42,403 nucleotides of DNA from CAZYPH01 sp964649095 (GTDB lineage: Bacteria > Bdellovibrionota > UBA1018 > UBA923): NCBI GenBank assembly GCA_964649095.1, contig CAZYPH010000008.1:1-42403 (forward strand), written 5' to 3'. Positions 31,911 through 40,366 of the stretch are shown here, one piece after another. A program made the position numbers and the translations under genes. Position 1 is the first letter of the stretch, and each line of letters begins with the position of its first letter. The notes beneath the pieces are model-generated. The model was given only the letters and a program-made list of their open reading frames with translations, was not told the origin of the DNA and did no database searches.

Positions 31911-34823
31911 ATGAATCAATCTACCACTCATCAATTTTCAGACCGACATATTGGCCCAAATGCTGACGACATCGACGTGATGTTACAGACTCTTAAATTA
32001 GAAAATTTAGAGACCCTTGCCGATCGTGCAGTGCCAAAGTCGATTCAGTTTGGTCGAGCGCTTCAACTTGAAAATCTCGAGACCGCCTTAAGCGAACAGG
32101 AAGCGCTAGAGCGTTTAAAGACATATGCAAATCAGAATATAGTGAATCGTAACTATATTGGAATGGGTTATTACGGAACAATAACGCCTTCAGTGATTCA
32201 GAGAAATATTTTAGAAAACCCCGGCTGGTATACCCAATACACACCTTATCAAGCAGAGATTGCACAGGGGCGCTTAGAGGCGTTGCTAAATTTTCAAACC
32301 ATGGTGATGAGTTTGACGGGGTTGCCTGTGGCAAATGCTTCGTTGTTAGATGAGGCTACAGCCGCTGCCGAGGCTATGGCGCTGTGTTGGGCGCAAGTTA
32401 AACAAAATGTCGCAAAGAATACTCTCTTTGTAGACGAGTGCTGCCACCCTCAGACGATCGAAGTCATTCGTACGAGGGCAAAGCCGTTAGGTGTGCGAGT
32501 GGTTGTGGCTGATGTTCTGACTGCAACTCCCCAAGACGATTGGTGTGGCGCTGTGGTTAGTTATCCTGGCTCCGATGGCAGTATTAGAAATATAGAGAAT
32601 TTTATATCTAATATTCATGCTAAAGATGCGCTAGTGACGGTGGTCACGGACTTATTGGCGCTGACACTGCTTAAAGAGCCCGGCGCTATTGGTGCAGATA
32701 TTTGTGTAGGTTCTGCCCAGCGATTTGGAGTGCCATTTGGGTATGGCGGCCCGCATGCGGCCTTTATGGCGGTACGTGATGAATTAAAACGGCAGATCCC
32801 GGGACGTATTGTTGGGCTTTCTCAAGATGTAGATGGAAAACCAGCAGCACGACTAGCACTGCAAACGCGTGAACAGCATATCCGAAGAGAAAAGGCGACG
32901 AGTAACATCTGTACTGCTCAAGTGTTGTTGGCCGTGATGGCGTCGATGTATGCGGTCTATCATGGACCTAAAGGACTAACCGCGATTGCGAAACGAGTGC
33001 GTGATCGTACAGCGGCTCTAGCATTAGGTCTTGAGATGTTAGGTTTTGTTCGTGTTAATCGTAGCTTCTTTGACACGATAACGGTTAACGTTACACGTGA
33101 TGAGCAGAATCAAATTCAGGTCTTGTCTGTAGAGCGAGGCATTAACTTACGTTATCAAGATACAAGCTCTGCGTTAACGGTTGGACTAAGCTTAGATGAG
33201 ACGACAACCACTAAAGACTTACAAGAGTTGCTTGAGATATTCTCTCGTGTAAAAAAAGTACGTTTAGATATTCCGGTCTCAGAATTACAACAAAGGGCGA
33301 GTAGAAGTATTCCCCGAGAATTAGACCGCGCCTCTACGTTTTTAACGCAAAAAGTATTTAATAGTTACCACTCTGAAACAGAGATGTTGCGTTATATACG
33401 ACGGCTGGAATCAAGAGATTTGTCGCTGACGACGTCTATGATTCCCTTAGGGTCTTGTACGATGAAATTAAATGCGACATCCGAGATGTTGCCGGTAACA
33501 TGGCCTGCTTTTGCGCAAATTCATCCGTTTGCACCAACTAAACAAACACAAGGTTACCAAAAATTATTCAACGACTTAGAGTTGTGGCTCTCTGAAATCA
33601 CCGGATTTGCAGCGGTGTCGTTGCAGCCTAATGCCGGTTCACAGGGTGAGTATGCCGGTCTATTGGTGATCGCCAAGTACCACGAGTCGCGTGGTGAATC
33701 GCATCGGAATATTTGCCTTATTCCACAATCAGCACATGGCACCAACCCAGCGTCGGCTGTAATGGCTGGCATGCAGGTGATTGTTGTAGCCTGTAATACC
33801 AGTGGCGATATTGATTTGACCGATCTCAAAGCAAAGGCAGAACAGTATTCAAAAAATCTGGCTGCAGTGATGGTTACCTACCCCTCGACGCATGGGGTTT
33901 ATGAAGCCGGTATTGTAGAAATATGTCGCATTGTGCATGCGCATGGTGGTCAGGTGTATTTAGATGGCGCGAATTTAAACGCGCAAGTGGGACTTTGTCG
34001 GCCTGGTGATTTTGGTGCCGATGTATGCCATTTAAATCTACATAAAACTTTCTGTATACCTCATGGTGGCGGTGGGCCAGGCATGGGGCCGATCGGTGTA
34101 GCCCAGCATTTAGCGGCCTTTTTACCGTCGCACCCGATTATTAAAACAGGCGGCGAAGCTGCGGTGGGTGCGGTATCTGCCGCGCCGTGGGGGTCGGCTT
34201 CGATACTGCCTATTTCTTGGATGTACATAGCAATGATGGGTGCTGAGGGATTAAAACGAGCTACTCAGGTTGCCATACTTAATGCCAATTATATGGCGCA
34301 GAGATTAGAGCCTTATTATCCTGTGTTGTATCGCGGTGAATCTGGCCTGGTGGCTCATGAATGTATTATTGATTTGCGCAAAATTAAAACAACGTCTGGG
34401 GTTGAAGTGGAAGACGTCGCCAAACGCCTTATGGATTACGGCTATCACGCTCCGACGGTAAGTTTTCCTGTGGCTGGTACCATGATGATTGAGCCGACGG
34501 AAAGTGAATCTAAGGCTGAGTTAGACCGTTTCTGTGACGCCATGATTGCTATTCGTCACGAAATTCAAGCGATCGAAGATGGGCGATCAGACAAATTAAA
34601 TAATGCATTGAAAAACGCACCTCACACCGTAGAACAAGTAACTAGTGATCAGTGGAGTCGGCCGTATAGCAGGCAACAAGCCGCGTTTCCAGTCTCGGCA
34701 GACGGGCAAACAAAATTCAATACGGAATTTAAATTTTGGCCGCGCGTAGGTCGAATCAATGGTGCGTTGGGGGATAGAAATTTGGTGTGCTCGTGTGAGC
34801 CTCTAGAAAGTTATTTGAATTAA
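31911..34823 (+). CDS. gcvP: Glycine dehydrogenase (decarboxylating), P protein
   Basis: GcvP decarboxylates glycine and passes the aminomethyl group to the lipoyl arm of GcvH. It is a single 970-residue chain, the fused alpha plus beta form. The PLP lysine is about Lys712 in LHKTFCIPHGGGGPGMGPIG. Other landmarks are RHIGPN at the start, YNTPYQAEIAQGRLE-like TPYQAEIAQGRLE, SMIPLGSCTMKLNA and LQPNAGSQGEYAGL. ATG 31911 was chosen because GGAG lies just upstream (31901-31904), inside the reading frame of the alternative ATG 31899. It converges on gcvH, so the glycine cleavage genes are in two opposed transcripts. Confidence 0.97.
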   Translation: MNQSTTHQFSDRHIGPNADDIDVMLQTLKLENLETLADRAVPKSIQFGRALQLENLETALSEQEALERLKTYANQNIVNRNYIGMGYYGTITPSVIQRNILENPGWYTQYTPYQAEIAQGRLEALLNFQTMVMSLTGLPVANASLLDEATAAAEAMALCWAQVKQNVAKNTLFVDECCHPQTIEVIRTRAKPLGVRVVVADVLTATPQDDWCGAVVSYPGSDGSIRNIENFISNIHAKDALVTVVTDLLALTLLKEPGAIGADICVGSAQRFGVPFGYGGPHAAFMAVRDELKRQIPGRIVGLSQDVDGKPAARLALQTREQHIRREKATSNICTAQVLLAVMASMYAVYHGPKGLTAIAKRVRDRTAALALGLEMLGFVRVNRSFFDTITVNVTRDEQNQIQVLSVERGINLRYQDTSSALTVGLSLDETTTTKDLQELLEIFSRVKKVRLDIPVSELQQRASRSIPRELDRASTFLTQKVFNSYHSETEMLRYIRRLESRDLSLTTSMIPLGSCTMKLNATSEMLPVTWPAFAQIHPFAPTKQTQGYQKLFNDLELWLSEITGFAAVSLQPNAGSQGEYAGLLVIAKYHESRGESHRNICLIPQSAHGTNPASAVMAGMQVIVVACNTSGDIDLTDLKAKAEQYSKNLAAVMVTYPSTHGVYEAGIVEICRIVHAHGGQVYLDGANLNAQVGLCRPGDFGADVCHLNLHKTFCIPHGGGGPGMGPIGVAQHLAAFLPSHPIIKTGGEAAVGAVSAAPWGSASILPISWMYIAMMGAEGLKRATQVAILNANYMAQRLEPYYPVLYRGESGLVAHECIIDLRKIKTTSGVEVEDVAKRLMDYGYHAPTVSFPVAGTMMIEPTESESKAELDRFCDAMIAIRHEIQAIEDGRSDKLNNALKNAPHTVEQVTSDQWSRPYSRQQAAFPVSADGQTKFNTEFKFWPRVGRINGALGDRNLVCSCEPLESYLN

Positions 34824-34832
34824 TCGAGAACC

Positions 34833-34862
34833 CTCTAGGCGGCAATTATCGGCCGCCTAGAG
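34833..34862. terminator. Bidirectional hairpin between gcvP and gcvH
   Basis: CTCTAGGCGGC (34833-34843) and GCCGCCTAGAG (34852-34862) make a perfect 11-bp GC-rich stem with an 8-base loop. It sits in the 56-base gap between two convergent stop codons. A T run is lacking on both sides, but the stem could block both polymerases. Confidence 0.65.
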
Positions 34863-34879
34863 AGCGCAAGCCGACGCTA

Positions 34880-35266
34880 TTAAGAGATTAATTTTTTATA
34901 AGCGTCTAACGAAAGCAATGATTCTAACTCGTTCGGGTTAGATAGTTTAATTTTTAATAACCATGCATCGCTATGTGGCGTTTGGTTTAAAAGACCTGGT
35001 TCAGAAACTACTTTATCGTTAATCTCAGTCACTGTGCCTGATACCGGAGCATACAAATCACTGACTGCTTTTATAGACTCTACCACACCAAAAGTGTCAC
35101 CAGCCTTTAGGGTGGCACCCACTTTCGGCAGTTCTACGAATACGACTTCTCCTAGAGAGTCTTGTGCATGGTGTGTAATACCTACGGTAACGGTGCCGTC
35201 TTGTTGTGGATTCAGCACAGCCCACTCGTGTTCTTTTGTGTAACGATAGTTATTGGGGTAATCCAT
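34880..35266 (-). CDS. gcvH: Glycine cleavage system H protein
   Basis: GcvH carries the aminomethyl group on a lipoyl lysine, about Lys66 in VESIKAVSD. The 128 residues show YTKEHEW near the start, VGITHHAQDSLGEVVFVELP and the turn DLYAPVSG, all typical. It is the last gene of the minus-strand folD-gcvT-gcvH group, 27 bases after gcvT. Confidence 0.97.
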   Translation of the reverse strand: MDYPNNYRYTKEHEWAVLNPQQDGTVTVGITHHAQDSLGEVVFVELPKVGATLKAGDTFGVVESIKAVSDLYAPVSGTVTEINDKVVSEPGLLNQTPHSDAWLLKIKLSNPNELESLLSLDAYKKLIS

Positions 35267-35293
35267 AATATATATCCTTTTCTGTATATAAAT

Positions 35294-36400
35294 TTATAAT
35301 AGTTTTTGTCGTTTGTAGAATGGTGTTTCGGTTACAACATGCTCTACAAACTCATCCCGAATTTTTACAAATACCCTAGTCCCAATTTTAGCTACGGCAT
35401 GGTCTACATACGCAATGGCAATGCCGTGCTTAAGGCTTGGGCTTAAAGTTCCCGACGTGATTGTGCCAACGGCGTTTGTGGCATTCATTTCAGCGTACAC
35501 GTTGTAACCTTGCCTAGGAATACCGCGGCCCGTAGTTTTCAAACCTACCAAATGTCTTCTGGTGGGGGATGCTTTGATTTTTTGTAGTGCATCGGCACCG
35601 ATAAAGGGCCCTTTATCAAATTTCACGACCCAAGCAAGCCCCGCTTCAATGGGGTTCAGTGTTTCTGAAATCTCATGTCCGTATAAGGCAAATTTCATTT
35701 CTGTGCGAAGAGTGTCGCGCGCTGCAAGACCTGCTGGTAGTACGCCGTAGGATTTTCCTTCGGTTAACAAAAGATTCCAGATAGAGGCTGTTTTTTCTCT
35801 GGCTACATAGAGTTCAAAACCGTCTTCGCCCGTGTAGCCTGTGCGTGCAATAATGGCAGGACTGCCCTGAATAGTTGCCTGCGTGAAGTGGTAGTATTTC
35901 ATATCACCAAGGGTGATACTACACACACGCTCGCATAATGCTTGAGCCTGAGGGCCCTGAACTGCGATTTGCCCCCACTCGGCGCTTTCGTTTGTGACCG
36001 TGACACCAGTGGGCTGGTGTTGTTTCAACCACTCAAAATCTTTATCGGTATTTGATGCATTCACACATATAAATAAATCATTATATGCAATGCGGTAAAC
36101 AATAATGTCATCGACACAGCCGCCATTTTCGTAACAAAGTACGTTGTACTGAGCCTGACCGTCTTTAATTTTTTCTAAATTATTAGTCACCATTGTTTGC
36201 AGCCAGTTCAAGGCGTTCTCACCACGGACACGAATCTCGCCCATATGTGAAACGTCAAATAGTGCCACGGCCTTTCGGCAGGCTTCGTGTTCCTGACTGA
36301 TGGAAGTGTATTGAATCGGCATATGCCAACCACCAAAATCAACCATGCGCGCGCCCAGCTTTTGGTGTTCATCATGTAAGGGTGTCGTTTTTAACTGCAT
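35294..36400 (-). CDS. gcvT: Aminomethyltransferase, T protein
   Basis: GcvT releases ammonia and moves the one-carbon unit to tetrahydrofolate as 5,10-methylene-THF. The 368 residues start with TTPLHDEHQKLGARMVDFGGWHMPIQY, then FDVSHMGEIRVRG, YTGEDGFELYV and LRTEMKFALYG, as in the family. The conserved acidic folate-binding residue lies in the segment VDDIIVYR. The ATG follows the folD stop directly (TGA-ATG), so translation is probably coupled. Confidence 0.97.
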   Translation of the reverse strand: MQLKTTPLHDEHQKLGARMVDFGGWHMPIQYTSISQEHEACRKAVALFDVSHMGEIRVRGENALNWLQTMVTNNLEKIKDGQAQYNVLCYENGGCVDDIIVYRIAYNDLFICVNASNTDKDFEWLKQHQPTGVTVTNESAEWGQIAVQGPQAQALCERVCSITLGDMKYYHFTQATIQGSPAIIARTGYTGEDGFELYVAREKTASIWNLLLTEGKSYGVLPAGLAARDTLRTEMKFALYGHEISETLNPIEAGLAWVVKFDKGPFIGADALQKIKASPTRRHLVGLKTTGRGIPRQGYNVYAEMNATNAVGTITSGTLSPSLKHGIAIAYVDHAVAKIGTRVFVKIRDEFVEHVVTETPFYKRQKLL

Positions 36401-37246
36401 TCAAATTCCTTTATATGTTGAATTTTTTATATAGGCGGCCACAAGGTTCTTCATGAGTATGGCGATCGTCATAGGGCCCACACCGCCTGGAACGGGTGAA
36501 ATATTGGCTACGCGTACCGACACCGTATCAAAGTCCACATCACCCACTAGTGCGCCATTGAGGCGATTAATGCCAACATCAATAACGGTGGCCGTATGTT
36601 TGTACTCAAAGTTACCATTGAGAAGAGAGGGCTTGCCAACCGCTGATACAATAATGTCGGCGTCCTTTACTAACTGAGGTAAGTTAAGTGTTTTGGAGTG
36701 GGCCATGGTAACCGTCGCATCTCGGTGTAGAAGCATAAGCGACAAGGGCTTTCCAACAATATCGCTTCGACCAATAACTAGCGCATGTTTGTGTTCGATG
36801 GGAATATTGTAAAAATCTAATAAACTAATAATACCAGCAGCGGTGCAGGGTGGAAAAAGTGGGCGGTCTTGAGACAGTAAGCCAGCATTTATGGGATGAA
36901 AACCATCGACATCTTTATCGGGGTGAATTTCATCAAACACCACACGACTGCGAATCGGTTTTGGAAGTGGTGCTTGCACCAGAATGCCGTCGGTGCCGGC
37001 ATCGGTATTTAGTTCTCTTATCAGTGCGATAAGCTGCTCTTCTGTTGTTGAGGCCGGTAAAACACGCATCTCTGAGTGCATGCCGAGTAGGGCGCAGGTA
37101 TCTGTCTTTTTTTGCACATATAATTTACTCGCGGGGTCATCTCCAACAAGAATAGTTACCAACTTCGGTGGTCGTCGGAAGCGAGCAATATCGGACTTAA
37201 TTTTTTTAAAGATAATCGATTGAGCAGGCTTTGCTTTTAGCAACAT
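36401..37246 (-). CDS. folD: Bifunctional methylene-THF dehydrogenase and methenyl-THF cyclohydrolase
   Basis: FolD interconverts 5,10-methylene-THF and 10-formyl-THF. Motifs in the 281-residue protein are SKLYVQKKTDTCALLG with the catalytic lysine, DGILVQAPLP, KDVDGFHP, the NADP loop VIGRSDIVGKPLS and ISPVPGGVGPMTIA at the C-terminus. It leads the gcv group, a natural link because GcvT makes its substrate. The ATG at 37246 follows AAATAATG-like AT-rich sequence with no strong ribosome binding site. Confidence 0.96.
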   Translation of the reverse strand: MLLKAKPAQSIIFKKIKSDIARFRRPPKLVTILVGDDPASKLYVQKKTDTCALLGMHSEMRVLPASTTEEQLIALIRELNTDAGTDGILVQAPLPKPIRSRVVFDEIHPDKDVDGFHPINAGLLSQDRPLFPPCTAAGIISLLDFYNIPIEHKHALVIGRSDIVGKPLSLMLLHRDATVTMAHSKTLNLPQLVKDADIIVSAVGKPSLLNGNFEYKHTATVIDVGINRLNGALVGDVDFDTVSVRVANISPVPGGVGPMTIAILMKNLVAAYIKNSTYKGI

Positions 37247-37295
37247 TATTTAGAAAAATAGTCATCTTGAACCCCACCATGCAAGCTCAAAAATT

Positions 37296-37346
37296 TGACG
37301 AAAATCAGCGTGTTGCGTCAGGGGGTTGACGTGCCATTTCTCGTCA
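37296..37346. promoter_or_regulatory. Cluster of four TGACG/CGTCA half-sites
   Basis: TGACG occurs at 37296-37300 and 37327-37331, and its complement CGTCA at 37316-37320 and 37342-37346, so the half-sites alternate in orientation. The second pair extends to TTGACG-N10-CGTCAA. This lies 213-263 bases ahead of the proposed sigma-54 start, a suitable distance for an enhancer-binding activator, and 50-100 bases ahead of folD on the other strand. The regulator is unknown. Confidence 0.45.
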
Positions 37347-37405
37347 ATAGTTGAGGGAAGTCTTTTGATGAGTGATTCCGAACTTTGGTGCGCACTATTG
37401 TAACG

Positions 37406-37417
37406 GTTAGTACTAAC
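37406..37417. promoter_or_regulatory. Palindrome GTTAGTACTAAC
   Basis: A perfect 12-bp palindrome lies about 145 bases upstream of the proposed flagellar transcription start. A second inverted repeat, GCTGAA-N5-TTCAGC, lies at 37434-37450. Either could bind an activator. No function is known. Confidence 0.35.
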
Positions 37418-37532
37418 TGCACATTGATTAACTGCTGAAATTTATTCAGCGAATCGTGCGACACGCGAGGAGTGTTAGTTCTCGGCAAATTCTTCCAATC
37501 TGAAAAACGAAAATTGTGAGTCCTGGCCTAAA

Positions 37533-37548
37533 TGGCTTAGGCGTTGCA
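37533..37548 (+). promoter_or_regulatory. Sigma-54 promoter of the flagellar rod operon
   Basis: TGGCTTAGGCGTTGCA fits the consensus TGGCACG-N4-TTGC(A/T). The invariant GG (37534-37535) and GC (37546-37547) are at the required spacing. A start near 37559 would leave a short leader holding the ribosome binding site AGAGAGGA right before flgF (37576). The element overlaps an inverted repeat GCCTAA-N5-TTAGGC (37526-37542). Confidence 0.7.
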
Positions 37549-37575
37549 CCAATTATTTCCTAGAGAGGAATAGTA

Positions 37576-38541
37576 ATGGGCTCACCTAACGGGATTTGGT
37601 CAGCGGTTTCGGGCGGCATGGCGCAGTCGAATAATATCGATGTCATTGCGAATAATTTAGCCAACTCCGATACAGCAGGCTTTAAACGTGACCAGCCTAC
37701 GTTTCGCGAGTACTTAACTGCGGTGGAGAATCCACCAAGCCCGGCCATAGATATTCCACGAACGATTTTTAAAGACTCGGACTTCTACCACTTCGACGGC
37801 CGTGAGCATGCCTTGGTTGAGATGAATGAGGCGCGAACAGACCATTCGCAAGGACATGCTCGTGTAACAAACTCTGCACTGGATTTCGCTATTAATGGTC
37901 CGGGCTTCTTCGTGGTCCAGACGCCGGAGGGTTATCGATTTACACGCGCGGGTGGTTTTAAAGTAAATGCCGAAGGCACGGTCGTAACGACGGATGGTTA
38001 TCCTGTTTTATCAAATGGTGCTGAGGCAGCAGAGGGTGATGCCCCTGTCGAAGCTGCTCCAAATAATGCTGCAGCTGGTTCAACACCCACTGATGCCGGT
38101 CGCGCCCCGGCTGGTGTTGGCGCTCAGGTGGCTGCGCTGAATCCGTTTCGTGACCCACCACCAGGCCAAGAGCCGCAATTGACGCCTATTACACTGACCG
38201 GACTTACTGCAGAGACATCGAAACTTTTTGTCAGTAACTCTGGCGAAATCATGGTCAATGGCAACGTTGTTGGAAAGTTTGCGGTGGCAGAGTTTTCTGA
38301 CCCGAGTGAGTTGAAAAAAACAACATCGACACTCTTTGCTAATGATTCGTTGGCAAATGTGCCTAGAGCATCAAGCTCCAGTCAGATTATGCAGGGTTTT
38401 CTAGAGTCTAGTAATGTGAATGCCTTAACTGAAACCATGGAGATGTTAAAAGCCAATCGCGCATTCGAGGCCAATATGAAGGCGATTAGAGCTTACAACG
38501 ACATGGCCGGAAAAGAAGCCAATGAGGTTGGTAAATTATGA
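37576..38541 (+). CDS. flgF: Flagellar basal-body rod protein FlgF
   Basis: The protein belongs to the FlgF/FlgG family of proximal and distal rod subunits. The N-terminal rod helix reads NNIDVIANNLANSDTAGFKRDQ, and the C-terminal helix EMLKANRAFEANMKAIRAYNDM pairs with it in the assembled rod. FAINGPGFFVVQTPEGYRFTRAG is typical of the central domain. It is 321 residues, against about 250 in E. coli. The excess is an Ala/Pro-rich stretch at about 150-205. As the gene precedes flgG and overlaps it by four bases, FlgF is the natural assignment. AGAGAGGA precedes the ATG. Confidence 0.88.
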   Translation: MGSPNGIWSAVSGGMAQSNNIDVIANNLANSDTAGFKRDQPTFREYLTAVENPPSPAIDIPRTIFKDSDFYHFDGREHALVEMNEARTDHSQGHARVTNSALDFAINGPGFFVVQTPEGYRFTRAGGFKVNAEGTVVTTDGYPVLSNGAEAAEGDAPVEAAPNNAAAGSTPTDAGRAPAGVGAQVAALNPFRDPPPGQEPQLTPITLTGLTAETSKLFVSNSGEIMVNGNVVGKFAVAEFSDPSELKKTTSTLFANDSLANVPRASSSSQIMQGFLESSNVNALTETMEMLKANRAFEANMKAIRAYNDMAGKEANEVGKL

Positions 38542-39320
38542 TGCGCGCCATTTCGACTGCAACTACGGGCATGCAAGCCCAAGAATCTAAACTAGACCAA
38601 ATTGCCAACGACATGGCGAACATGAATACGAATGCCTATAAAAAGGGCCGTACGGAATTTCATGATCTCATGTATCAAACGATAAAAGAACCAGGTCGTG
38701 GCCCGGCAGGCTTAGATACCCCGGTGGGTGTGCAAGTAGGATCTGGATCACGCGTAGCTGCGCAGTATTTTGTTTTTGAGCAAGGTCCAACACAGGTAAC
38801 GAATGGCTTATTTGATGTAGCCATTAGCGGGGATGGTTTTTTTGCCGTTCAACGACCCGATGGTCAAATTGCCTACACACGTGATGGAAATTTTACGTTA
38901 GATGGCCAGGGGCGTTTGGTTAATAAATCAGGATTCCCTGTTGTGCCGCCCATACAAGTGCCGCAGGGCACGACTGGGGTTGTGATTGCGCCAAATGGCG
39001 AAGTAAAAGTTACCGACTCTAAAAACCAAGAGCAGGTTGTCGGGCAAATCAGTTTAGTCTCATTTATTAATCCCTCAGCGTTAAAAAGTATCGGTGGTAA
39101 CTTACTAGAACCATCTTCGGCTGCTGGCCCTGCTGTGCAGGGCACACCAGGCGAGAATGGCATGGGCGGTTTACAACAAGGCGCACTAGAGGCTTCGAAC
39201 GTGAATCCGACAGAATCCGTTATGAGTATGATCAAAGCCCAGCGTGTGTTTGAGGGTAATGCAAAAATTGGAACTACAGCTGATCAGATGTGGCAGTCAA
39301 TAAACAATATAGCAAAATAG
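38538..39320 (+). CDS. flgG: Flagellar distal rod protein FlgG
   Basis: FlgG builds the distal rod that spans the P and L rings. The start MMRAISTATTGMQAQE and the motif NMNTNAYKKGRTEFHDLMYQ are diagnostic, and so is the C-terminal helix QGALEASNVNPTESVMSMIKAQRVFEGNAK. Its 260 residues equal the E. coli length. The start overlaps flgF (ATGA). Confidence 0.97.
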   Translation: MMRAISTATTGMQAQESKLDQIANDMANMNTNAYKKGRTEFHDLMYQTIKEPGRGPAGLDTPVGVQVGSGSRVAAQYFVFEQGPTQVTNGLFDVAISGDGFFAVQRPDGQIAYTRDGNFTLDGQGRLVNKSGFPVVPPIQVPQGTTGVVIAPNGEVKVTDSKNQEQVVGQISLVSFINPSALKSIGGNLLEPSSAAGPAVQGTPGENGMGGLQQGALEASNVNPTESVMSMIKAQRVFEGNAKIGTTADQMWQSINNIAK

Positions 39321-39331
39321 ATATATATTAC

Positions 39332-40366
39332 ATGACATATAAAAACCTATCTTTAAAAATTATATTGTTTTTAATTCATGTGGCGGCACTTTTTATATTT
39401 ATACGCGCCCTAAATGCCTCTGAATTTTTAACGCATACTAATGCAGACAGAGTTTTTGCACGGAAGCTGCATTTAGTGCCTAAGCTTGAAATCAGTACAA
39501 ATGAATTTTGCGTTAATCAGATTACAACCGATGTCATGGTTCAGAACAAATGTGCGGTCGAACGGGCGAAGTGTTGTAGTCTAAGCCTTGAAAACAAAAA
39601 AACGGTAACGATCACCAGTGATCAAATTCAGCAGGTATTAGATGATCTCGGTCTGCGTGCATTTGCTTTTACGTTTGATCGAGACTCCGTAATAGTCGTT
39701 CGCAATAAATACCAGGTCACGCCGGCCGATATTGTTAAGCTACTAAGAAAGAAAATAACGACACAGACCAATAATCCGTCAGCGGTGTTGATCGACAATT
39801 TAAATGTATCAACCGTGTCACGCTACCAAACGTTAGAGCTTAACTCGCCCGACGAACTTAACGAGATCACAGTTCAACTGCCAAAAAATGTCGCGACACA
39901 AATGTCGGCTGTATTGAGTCACCGGGCACAAGACGTAGTTCTGGAGTTTAGTCTAGAGGTTCTCCAGCCTGGCTTAATCGCCAAGCAGAATCTTACTCAA
40001 GGCACTGAAGTAGCATCTGAGCAATTTGAAATTCGTGATGTAAATGTTGTGCAGGCTATTCCGCAGGCCTTTGCTGAACTAGGAGCTGATTTTCTAAAAA
40101 TCGAGCAAACGCTTCAAGGCACTTTAAAACGTAGCTTGCGACTTGGGGAAGTACTTAAACAGTCGGCCTTAGTACGCACGGTTAAGGCACGATTTGGAGA
40201 TAGTGTTGTGCTCAATTTACGTACCGATAATTTAAAAATATCTACGAAGGCGATTCTACAAAGCAATGCCGCTATCGGGGATACCGTTACAGTTCAGGTA
40301 CAGAAAAACAACAAAGTGTTCCGCGGGAAATTAGTCGACAGCGGCACAGTAGAGGTTTGGTTATGA
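39332..40366 (+). CDS. flgA: Flagellar P-ring assembly chaperone FlgA
   Basis: FlgA is a periplasmic chaperone for FlgI during P-ring assembly. The N-terminal segment IILFLIHVAALFIFIRALNA is a signal peptide. A SAF-type domain near the C-terminus contains VLQPGLIAKQNLTQGTEV, and the final part RFGDSVVLNLRTDNLKISTKAILQSNAAIGDTVTVQ is typical of the family. ATG 39332 gives 344 residues, longer than the usual 220-235, because of an N-terminal domain; a GTG at 39290 inside flgG would add 14. It overlaps flgH by four bases. Confidence 0.88.
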   Translation: MTYKNLSLKIILFLIHVAALFIFIRALNASEFLTHTNADRVFARKLHLVPKLEISTNEFCVNQITTDVMVQNKCAVERAKCCSLSLENKKTVTITSDQIQQVLDDLGLRAFAFTFDRDSVIVVRNKYQVTPADIVKLLRKKITTQTNNPSAVLIDNLNVSTVSRYQTLELNSPDELNEITVQLPKNVATQMSAVLSHRAQDVVLEFSLEVLQPGLIAKQNLTQGTEVASEQFEIRDVNVVQAIPQAFAELGADFLKIEQTLQGTLKRSLRLGEVLKQSALVRTVKARFGDSVVLNLRTDNLKISTKAILQSNAAIGDTVTVQVQKNNKVFRGKLVDSGTVEVWL

